Below are positions 1-4,584 of a DNA stretch of 5,814 nucleotides, in pieces. The position numbers were made by a program, and so were the translations under genes. The notes under the pieces are model-generated. The model was given only the letters and a program-made list of their open reading frames with translations. It did no database searches and had not been told where the DNA came from. Within the stretch, counting starts at the first letter, position 1; the number at the start of each line of letters is the position of its first letter. This DNA is from Saprospiraceae bacterium. Lineage in GTDB: Bacteria > Bacteroidota > Bacteroidia > Chitinophagales > Saprospiraceae. The stretch spans positions 1 through 5,814 of the forward strand of contig JALVEG010000029.1 of assembly GCA_027031145.1 (NCBI GenBank). Direction: 5' to 3'.

Positions 1-293
1 AGATCAAATTGCAAAAGAACATTTGATATTGATGTAAAATCCATATAATCAGTAATAAGTTTTCCATCAGCATGACCACTTTGTCCTGCTCCGTCATCAT
101 TTGTTCCTACAAATTTAGTATCATTGCCGGTAAAAGGAAAATATTCACTACCCAAAGTTGAAGTAGTACCAACTTTCCAGCCTCCATCAACAGTCCAACC
201 ATCAGGTAGTCCTGATTCAAAATCAACCGTTGCCTGAGAGTTCAATGAAAGGAAAGTGAAAAATAAAAAAATGAAAAAATAAAATGTTTTCAT
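1..293 (-). CDS. Secreted protein, choice-of-anchor-J-like N-terminus (3' end outside window)
   Basis: I translated this by hand from the ATG at 291-293; 97 codons are visible and the frame is open to the window edge. The product begins with a signal peptide: MKTF, then a Phe/Leu-rich hydrophobic core over residues 4-17, with a likely cleavage near SQA at 19-21. The mature part starts VDFESGLPDGWTVDGGWKVG and continues with a TNDDGAGQ segment near residue 68, LITDYMDFTSI near residue 80 and LLQFD at the visible end. This pattern (FE-SGLP-GW, W-xG, NDD, LIT--DF, L-FD) is the typical opening of choice-of-anchor J / cleaved-adhesin-like beta-sandwich domains of Bacteroidota. Such proteins are secreted or cell-surface and often carry a C-terminal type IX sorting domain, but that end is not visible, so the export route is inference. 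The gene stands alone here, transcribed away from the 721 gene. Confidence 0.8.
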   Translation of the reverse strand, partial: MKTFYFFIFLFFTFLSLNSQATVDFESGLPDGWTVDGGWKVGTTSTLGSEYFPFTGNDTKFVGTNDDGAGQSGHADGKLITDYMDFTSISNVLLQFD

Positions 294-358
294 AGTTACA
301 GTTTTAAAATAGTTAATTAATAATACAAATTCGTTGCATAAATCTATACAATATAACT

Positions 359-366
359 CAAACGTA
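359..366 (-). promoter_or_regulatory. Candidate -7 box (TACGTTTG) for the secreted-protein gene
   Basis: The minus strand reads TACGTTTG, an exact match to the Bacteroidota -7 consensus TAnnTTTG. It lies 65 bp upstream of the start codon at 293, which would give a 5' leader of roughly 55-60 nt. I found no TTG -33 box about 19 bp further upstream on this strand, so the call rests on the -7 match alone. Confidence 0.35.
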
Positions 367-568
367 ATTCAAAGTGAAATTGTAGATTTAAAAAGCCACA
401 AAAAAAATACTTTTTTTTTAATATTTATAATAATAGACGGATTTTTAAAGCATTAAGATAAAAAAAACATTTCCAGTTCTATTTATTCCCGATTCTCCAT
501 TGGCAATATCTTATTAATATGTTGCAAAAAATCAAATAAAATGATTGGTATAATGCTAAAAAATCTCA

Positions 569-603
569 TTTGTTGATTGAAATAGTGATTCTTTATCAAC
601 AAA
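569..603. repeat. 9-bp perfect inverted repeat with 17-nt loop
   Basis: TTTGTTGAT at 569-577 and ATCAACAAA at 595-603 are exact reverse complements. A third GTTGAT half-site occurs at 629-634. The repeat lies 118-152 bp upstream of the 721 gene, upstream of its candidate -7 box. It could be an operator or a transcribed hairpin; nothing in the sequence decides between these. Confidence 0.5.
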
Positions 604-693
604 AGAAGTTGAGATATGCCAAAAAAAAGTTGATTTTTTTAGTCAAATGGATCCTACCCTGATAAATGTACCGGAATAATTAAAAAAATAAAT

Positions 694-701
694 TAACTTT
701 G
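694..701 (+). promoter_or_regulatory. Candidate -7 box (TAACTTTG) for the small membrane-protein gene
   Basis: TAACTTTG matches TAnnTTTG exactly and ends 19 bp before the ATG at 721, which predicts a short leader of about 12-14 nt. No TTG is present at the expected -33 spacing. The position just before a start codon supports both the promoter and the choice of 721 as the start. Confidence 0.45.
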
Positions 702-720
702 TAAAAAGAAAACTCATATT

Positions 721-885
721 ATGATTTTAAGTTTATTGCTCCAAATGCAGGATTCAATGGTTGTTGATACTACTGCTTTAAGTTATCGTATCGCTTATAC
801 AGTTACAAGTTGGCTACCCTTTATCGTTATAGTTGTAATCGTTTTTGCAATTATCAGAAAAAGATATAAGATCAATGAAAAATAA
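721..885 (+). CDS. 54-aa single-pass membrane protein, family unknown
   Basis: ATG at 721 to TAA at 883-885 encodes 54 residues. The N-terminus is MILSLLLQMQDSMVVD, followed by a short polar stretch. One strong transmembrane segment spans about residues 31-45 (WLPFIVIVVIVFAII) and is followed at once by a basic tail RKRYK, so by the positive-inside rule the C-terminus is likely cytoplasmic. Alternative starts are M9 and M13; I chose 721 because a candidate -7 box ends 19 bp upstream. The gene is 70 bp upstream of the DUF5606-like gene on the same strand, so the two may be co-transcribed, although the second has its own candidate -7 box. I do not recognise the family. The short length leaves some risk that it is not a gene, but the clear topology and the promoter match argue for it. 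Confidence 0.6.
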   Translation: MILSLLLQMQDSMVVDTTALSYRIAYTVTSWLPFIVIVVIVFAIIRKRYKINEK

Positions 886-922
886 TTTTTCCTTAATCTT
901 AACTATTTTGTGAAACTTATTT

Positions 923-930
923 TACTTTTG
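923..930 (+). promoter_or_regulatory. Candidate -7 box (TACTTTTG) for the DUF5606-like gene
   Basis: TACTTTTG matches TAnnTTTG exactly and lies 25 bp before the ATG at 956, giving a predicted leader of about 18-20 nt. A TTG at 908-910 is only 12 bp upstream, shorter than the usual spacing near 19 bp, so the -33 element is unclear. The gene could also be read through from the 721 gene. Confidence 0.5.
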
Positions 931-955
931 CATCCCGAAAATAAAAATATTAATT

Positions 956-1360
956 ATGAAATTAGATAAATATATAGCCATAAGTGGTTTTTCAGGATTG
1001 CATGAACTTATAAATACCAGAAATAACGGTTTGATCGTAAAAGACCCTGATACTGGTAAATCAAGATTTGTCTCTACGAGAAAACATCAATTCACACCAC
1101 TTGCCACTGTTGCTATTTATACTTATGACGATGCAACTGAATTAAAGGTCATTTTTAAAAAAATGCATGATTTGTCATCTGAATTACCCGTAATTGATCC
1201 TAAAAAAAGCGGTGATGAAATAAAAGAATACTTCGAAAAGATCCTGCCGGATTTTGATAAGGAAAGAGTCCATGTAAGCGACATAAAAAAAGTTATCAAA
1301 TGGTACAATTTCTTAAATGACAGAAATCTGCTGGACTTTTCAAGCGACGAAGAGGAATAA
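956..1360 (+). CDS. DUF5606/DUF6852-family protein, Bacteroidota-specific, function unknown
   Basis: This 134-residue, highly charged soluble protein has no signal peptide or membrane segment. The N-terminal part (about 1-60) contains YIAISGFSGLHELINTRNNG, VKDPDTGKSRFV and LATVAIYTYDD. This agrees with my recollection of the DUF5606 pattern in Bacteroidota (IAISGxxGLxxL, G-IVE-L, RF, L-IYT). The C-terminal part (about 62-125), with YFEKILPDFDKERVHVSDIK and KWYNFL, agrees with the companion DUF6852 segment. It ends in an acidic tail, SSDEEE. No biochemical role is known to me. The start at 956 is supported by the upstream candidate -7 box and by family-like residues beginning directly after MKL. 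The family assignment is from memory; I could not search it. Confidence 0.85.
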   Translation: MKLDKYIAISGFSGLHELINTRNNGLIVKDPDTGKSRFVSTRKHQFTPLATVAIYTYDDATELKVIFKKMHDLSSELPVIDPKKSGDEIKEYFEKILPDFDKERVHVSDIKKVIKWYNFLNDRNLLDFSSDEEE

Positions 1361-1369
1361 GTTAATTTG

Positions 1370-1393
1370 AAAGTATACTAAAGCGTACTTTTT
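1370..1393 (+). terminator. Weak terminator-like hairpin after the DUF5606-like gene
   Basis: AAAGTA at 1370-1375 pairs with TACTTT at 1386-1391 across a 10-nt loop, and the T run continues to 1393. It starts 10 bp after the stop codon. The stem is short and AT-rich, so it may be a weak terminator or chance. Confidence 0.35.
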
Positions 1394-1395
1394 CT

Positions 1396-1600
1396 CCTCA
1401 TTTCTCACCCAATCCCTACCCCAACCCAAGTAAAACACTTCGTTTATTTCACGGGGCAAGCTCGCCCTCTCCTTTTCACAAAATTTCTCCCTGTTTATAA
1501 CTTATCCCAAAAAGGAGAGGAACTACTGCGGGGGATGAGGTTAGAACGGAAAAGCAACAGGTTTACCCTGTGAAATCTAAAAATATTTCATCAGGGGGGT
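1396..1600. repeat. GC-richer nested palindromic intergenic element, REP-like
   Basis: CCTCTCCTTTT at 1466-1476 and AAAAGGAGAGG at 1510-1520 form a perfect 11-bp inverted repeat. It is nested in an outer pair: ATTTCACGGGG at 1446-1456 against CCCTGTGAAAT at 1566-1576, which is 10 of 11 complementary and fully pairable with one G-U wobble. Two smaller hairpins lie on the right: ACAGG 1557-1561 with CCTGT 1567-1571, and CCCTG/GAAAT 1566-1576 with ATTTC/CAGGG 1585-1596; these are alternatives to the outer pair. The element is visibly more GC-rich than the flanking genes and has no open frame with gene-like features. It resembles dispersed intergenic palindromes I know from Bacteroidota genomes. 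That resemblance is from memory, and the exact element borders are unclear. Confidence 0.55.
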
Positions 1601-1647
1601 AGTTGTGCAAAAAACTTCAAAACATCATAACATCAAATCAATGTTTT

Positions 1648-1667
1648 CTGTCAAATAAATTTGACAG
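1648..1667. other. Perfect 8-bp hairpin downstream of mutS2
   Basis: CTGTCAAA at 1648-1655 pairs exactly with TTTGACAG at 1660-1667 around a 4-nt loop; one more T-A pair could close the loop to two bases. It lies about 90 bp past the mutS2 stop codon. Neither strand has a T tract directly after the stem, so it does not fit a standard intrinsic terminator. It could still act as a transcript-end stabiliser or a protein site. Confidence 0.5.
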
Positions 1668-1701
1668 TCCAAATCATCACTTTTTAAATACACCGAAATT
1701 A

Positions 1702-1757
1702 AAACATGCAAACTGAAACATGCAAACTGAAACATGAAACTTACAACCTGCAACCCC
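1702..1757. repeat. Heptanucleotide-periodic tandem array (8 units)
   Basis: In 7-bp steps from 1702 the units are AAACATG, CAAACTG, AAACATG, CAAACTG, AAACATG, AAACTTA, CAACCTG and CAACCCC. The first four units form two exact copies of a 14-bp repeat (1702-1715 and 1716-1729), and divergence grows to the right. The array ends one base before the mutS2 stop codon (1759-1761 on the minus strand). It is not coding in any frame I can support. Similar AAACTTG/CAACCTG heptamer runs are familiar to me from Bacteroidota intergenic DNA; that is recollection. Confidence 0.8.
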
Positions 1758-1758
1758 C

Positions 1759-4140
1759 TCACTTCAACTTCACAAATGTGATCCCGTCTCCTCCCTGATC
1801 CAAAGGCGGATGCCACAATTCTTCCACCACATCATAATCGGAAGCTATCTGTTTAACGGTATTTCTTAAAACACCGTTTCCTTTACCATGCAATACTTTC
1901 AGCAAAGTAGCATTAGCCAATAATGCATTATCAAAAAACTCCTGCAATGAATCCATCGCTTCAGACTTTGTATAACCTCTGATATCGATCGTAGTATCAA
2001 ATTTACCTTTTGTAGTACTTATGTTTGTTTTGATGCCGGCAAACGGGTTAAGAGTAATCGGTTTTTTTGAAGGTTTAAGGTCTGACAAAGGTACTGTTAT
2101 CTTCATATTTCCGGTTTCAACTTCAGCTTTCTTCTTTGATATTTTAAGTATTTTTCCAAAAATATCTCCCGTTTTGAGTTTGACAAAATCCCCTTCCTTA
2201 AGATCTTTCCACTCTTTTTTGGTAGATTCCACTACTTCTTCATTTAATTTTGCCGCTTCATCCAATACCTTCTTTTTCTTCTCTTCTACCTGCTGCAGAA
2301 GTTTTTTTGCTTCTTCCAGTTTTTGATTTTCCCTTATTTCTTTTATCAGTTTTTGTATTTCTTTGCCCTGTTTATTGAGTTCTATCAGCGAAAATTCTTT
2401 TTTCTCTATCCTGAATTTCTTTTTCTTAAAATCCAGATCTTTATACACATTTTCATATTTCAGGGTCAATTTATCAAGTTTTCGTTCTTTTTCTCTGAGT
2501 TCGATCAGTTTATCCTGAAGTTCAGCTTTGTCTGCCTGCAATTCGACAAGCAGTTCCTCTATCTTTTTGATATTCTTACCCGCTTTGAATTTTGCATAAT
2601 TCAATACTTTCTTGTTCAACCCGATATTTTGAGCTATTTCAAAAGCGAATGAACTTCCGGGTTTCCCAACATCAAGTTTATATGTCGGGATCAGTTTTTC
2701 TTTATCAAAATGCATCGCAGCATTGACTATCCCCCTGGTTTTGAATGCGAATATCTTGATATTGGTATAATGAGTAGTGATGACCGCCCACGCTTTAAGT
2801 CTGTGCAATTCTTTCAGTATAGCCTCCGCAATAGCACCTCCGATCTTTGGATCCGTACCCGAACCGAATTCATCTATCAATACAAGAGACTTGTCATCTG
2901 CATTTTCCAAAAATGCTTTCATATTGTTCAGCCTGGAACTGTATGTACTGAGGTCATCTTCCAGTGACTGCTGATCACCAATATCTGCAAATATTTTTTC
3001 AAATATTCCCATTTTAGTATTTTCATCCGCAGGGATCAAAAAACCTGATTGAGTCATCAATTGCAACAACCCCACTGCTTTCAAAGTTATTGATTTTCCT
3101 CCTGCATTAGGTCCGCTGATAACCAATATCCTGTTCCCTTTAGACAATTGCAGATCAAAAGGAACAGTTCTTAGCTCTTTTTCATTGTTTTTTATTAACA
3201 ATAACGGATGGTATGCCTTCTTAAAATGAAACAAAGGTCTGGGATATAAAAAAGGTTTCGCTGCATGCATTATGATAGCAAGTCTTGCTTTGGCGGAGAT
3301 AATATCAAATTCCAATAGCAAATTCAGATTTTCCCGCAAATTCTCGATATAAGGCCTCAATTCATCACTGAGTCTCCTGAGTATTTTATATATTTCTTTC
3401 TTGTATTCCAATTCAAAATCAAAAAGGTCATTATTCAGTTCTATGATCCTTTCCGGTTCGATATATACCGTTCGCCCTGTTGCCGATTCATCATGGATAA
3501 TCCCCCTGATCTTTCTCTTATTTTCAACAGGTAGTGTCAGCACCCGCCTCCCGTTCCTGTAGGTTTCCACCGTATCGCTAAGCATTCCCCTGTTCTTATA
3601 CTCGGATACTATACTGTCAAATACCCTGTTTATTTCCAGTTGTTTAGATCTGATTGACCTCGTGATCTTAATAAGCATTGGAGACGCTGTCGGCTTTATT
3701 TCTCCATCCTGATCCAGCACCTCATTTATCATATCTATTATCTCTACCGGAATTTCGATTTCATTGGACAATTGCCCCAAGGCAGGATAAAGCTCCTTTC
3801 TGCTATCCGTAAAATAATATTTTATATGCCTTACACCTTGCAATACCGCATTTATATGCTGTAGCGCTTCTATACTCAGCACAAATCCCTCTGTCTTTAG
3901 ATTTTCCAGATATTCACGTATATCCTCAAAATTATTGATGATCAAAGGAGACGTACTTTCAAGGGATTTCTTCATTTCTTCCACCTGAAACAACTTCTTT
4001 TCCAGTTCATCAATATCAGTATAAAAATCAATGGAATCAAAATACACTTTCGTCAGCTCACTTGTACAAAATGACTGCGCCAAATGCAAGATCTTATCAA
4101 ATTCCAATGTTTTCAATATGTTAGGATCAGTTATCCTCAT
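1759..4140 (-). CDS. mutS2: MutS2: MutS-family ATPase with C-terminal Smr domain
   Basis: This complete 793-residue protein matches the usual MutS2 length (785 in Bacillus subtilis). In order it has MutS core/lever regions (about 1-300) and an ATPase with Walker A GPNAGGKS (343-350). The signature region SLEDDLSTYSSRL (392-404) follows, then Walker B LVLIDEFGSGTDP (419-431) and the His switch TTHY (455-458). A long Lys/Glu-rich coiled coil covers about 520-645, a KOW-like beta segment about 645-690 (EGDFVKLKTGDIFGKI), and the Smr domain about 715-793, with IDIRG (718-722) and HGKGNGVLR (751-759). There is no N-terminal mismatch-recognition domain, which separates it from MutS. Family members are ATPases with an Smr nuclease-type domain, reported to limit recombination in some bacteria and to act on collided ribosomes in B. 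subtilis; which role applies here is unknown. IDIRG replaces the more common LDLRG conservatively. The start at 4140 follows an A-rich leader without a strong Shine-Dalgarno. The gene has no tight neighbour. Confidence 0.97.
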   Translation of the reverse strand: MRITDPNILKTLEFDKILHLAQSFCTSELTKVYFDSIDFYTDIDELEKKLFQVEEMKKSLESTSPLIINNFEDIREYLENLKTEGFVLSIEALQHINAVLQGVRHIKYYFTDSRKELYPALGQLSNEIEIPVEIIDMINEVLDQDGEIKPTASPMLIKITRSIRSKQLEINRVFDSIVSEYKNRGMLSDTVETYRNGRRVLTLPVENKRKIRGIIHDESATGRTVYIEPERIIELNNDLFDFELEYKKEIYKILRRLSDELRPYIENLRENLNLLLEFDIISAKARLAIIMHAAKPFLYPRPLFHFKKAYHPLLLIKNNEKELRTVPFDLQLSKGNRILVISGPNAGGKSITLKAVGLLQLMTQSGFLIPADENTKMGIFEKIFADIGDQQSLEDDLSTYSSRLNNMKAFLENADDKSLVLIDEFGSGTDPKIGGAIAEAILKELHRLKAWAVITTHYTNIKIFAFKTRGIVNAAMHFDKEKLIPTYKLDVGKPGSSFAFEIAQNIGLNKKVLNYAKFKAGKNIKKIEELLVELQADKAELQDKLIELREKERKLDKLTLKYENVYKDLDFKKKKFRIEKKEFSLIELNKQGKEIQKLIKEIRENQKLEEAKKLLQQVEEKKKKVLDEAAKLNEEVVESTKKEWKDLKEGDFVKLKTGDIFGKILKISKKKAEVETGNMKITVPLSDLKPSKKPITLNPFAGIKTNISTTKGKFDTTIDIRGYTKSEAMDSLQEFFDNALLANATLLKVLHGKGNGVLRNTVKQIASDYDVVEELWHPPLDQGGDGITFVKLK

Positions 4141-4177
4141 CTGTTAATTTTATTTTTATTCTTTAGGGCGATTCTCC

Positions 4178-4218
4178 ATAGAGATTTCAACCCGCAACTG
4201 CCAATGCAAAATCTCTAT
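4178..4218. repeat. 10-bp perfect inverted repeat upstream of mutS2
   Basis: ATAGAGATTT at 4178-4187 and AAATCTCTAT at 4209-4218 are exact reverse complements around a 21-nt loop, which contains a further GCA/TGC pair (4194-4196, 4205-4207). The near arm is 37 bp upstream of the mutS2 start codon, where a promoter or leader would be expected. It also forms the left end of the palindrome cluster, so a repeat-derived origin is as likely as a regulatory role. Confidence 0.6.
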
Positions 4219-4393
4219 TCCGACCGGGCTATTCGTGGGTTCCGTCCCGACTATCGTCAGGGACAGCCTCCTAACGTCGGCTCCACTACTATCCCTATCG
4301 CAATCGCCGAAGCCAAAGGCGAAGGCGATTCGCAATCCTCCTATAATTTAGGTCATCGAGTGCCTCTGGCGAAGCCGAGGTGTACCGAGATGA

Positions 4394-4426
4394 CCTGATA
4401 AGCGAGTGTCTCTGACCTCGCTTTCC
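4394..4426. repeat. 33-bp direct repeat, copy 1
   Basis: This is identical over all 33 bases to 4526-4558; the flanking bases differ on both sides, so the match is exactly bounded. It contains an internal inverted repeat, AAGCGAG (4400-4406) and CTCGCTT (4417-4423), with loop TGTCTCTGAC. Its first two bases overlap the end of the 4351-4395 palindrome. A diverged relative, GAGTGCCTCTGGC against GAGTGTCTCTGAC, lies at 4358-4370. Confidence 0.9.
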
Positions 4427-4525
4427 CGTCAAATTCCACCCCCTTTTTCCCCCGCCAGCGGGGGATTAATACACCCTTCATAAATACGACAACATCAAAC
4501 AAGAAACAAGGGTAAATAACAATAC

Positions 4526-4558
4526 CCTGATAAGCGAGTGTCTCTGACCTCGCTTTCC
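4526..4558. repeat. 33-bp direct repeat, copy 2
   Basis: This is identical to 4394-4426, offset by exactly 132 bp, with the same internal 7-bp inverted repeat at 4532-4538 and 4549-4555. It lies 26 bp beyond the stop codon of the OmpA-family gene, so it would form a hairpin in that gene's 3' end. On that strand no T tract follows the stem, so it is not a classic terminator. Confidence 0.9.
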
Positions 4559-4584
4559 AACAATTATATAATTAAACGCATCCC

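Larger units (their letters stand above)
294..720. other. Divergent intergenic region, AT-rich, no gene seen
   Basis: No convincing coding sequence lies here on either strand; the longest ATG frames I followed close within about a dozen codons. It holds the candidate minus-strand promoter at 359-366 and the candidate plus-strand promoter at 694-701. An A8-TAC-T9 tract lies at 400-419. A 9-bp perfect inverted repeat (TTTGTTGAT at 569-577, ATCAACAAA at 595-603) is followed by a further GTTGAT at 629-634, which sits between an A8 and a T7 run. The region presumably carries control signals for both flanking genes. Confidence 0.6.
4170..4464. repeat. Cluster of GC-richer REP-like palindromes
   Basis: At least five stem-loops lie in tandem. 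They are 4178-4218 (10 bp); 4244-4264 (GTCCC-GAC against GTC-a-GGGAC); 4302-4330 (AATCGCC against GGCGATT, with inner GCC-aaa-GGC); 4351-4395 (GGTCATC against GATGACC, with inner CCTC/GAGG and GGC-gaa-GCC); and 4449-4464 (CCCCCGC-ca-GCGGGGG). The block is clearly more GC-rich than the neighbouring genes. A 104-codon plus-strand frame crosses it, but that frame overlaps the 5' end of mutS2 and has no gene-like features. It looks like a mosaic of several dispersed palindromic repeats inserted beside one another. Confidence 0.65.
4141..4584. other. Intergenic region between the OmpA-family gene and mutS2
   Basis: This 444-bp region has no supported gene and is dominated by the palindrome cluster and the two 33-bp repeats. 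The part next to mutS2 (4141-4165) is AT-rich leader; on the minus strand I found no TAnnTTTG box there. Next to the OmpA-family stop is a 12-bp AT palindrome (AATTATATAATT, 4562-4573). Between the two 33-bp copies, 4465-4525 is AT-rich and includes an AGGGTA/TACCCT pair (4509-4514, 4523-4528). The size and repeat content make co-transcription of the two minus-strand genes unlikely, though not excluded. Confidence 0.6.

Noticed and set aside
549..554. Perfect TATAAT hexamer resembling an E. coli -10 box
   Set aside because: The phylum uses TAnnTTTG, the nearest TTG-type box (522-527) is 21 bp away, and no gene starts close downstream.
1625..1816. 63-codon minus-strand open frame covering the heptamer array and the mutS2 3' end
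   Set aside because: It overlaps mutS2 in another frame and its product is a translation of repeats, with no promoter or leader.
2021..2974. Several plus-strand open frames inside mutS2
   Set aside because: They are antisense shadows; the Phe/Ser-rich products mirror the Lys/Glu-rich coiled coil and ATPase region of mutS2.
4084..4398. 104-codon plus-strand open frame across the mutS2 5' end and the palindrome cluster
   Set aside because: It overlaps mutS2 antisense, and its composition follows the repeats rather than a protein; no domain or leader supports it.
4449..4464. Strong GC hairpin CCCCCGC-ca-GCGGGGG as an intrinsic terminator of the OmpA-family gene
   Set aside because: On the minus strand the stem is followed by A residues, not T; the T run is on the wrong side for that gene, and no plus-strand gene ends here.
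4394..4558. Possible CRISPR-like repeat-spacer pair
   Set aside because: There are only two copies, 132 bp apart with a 99-bp gap, far longer than a spacer, and no cas gene is visible.
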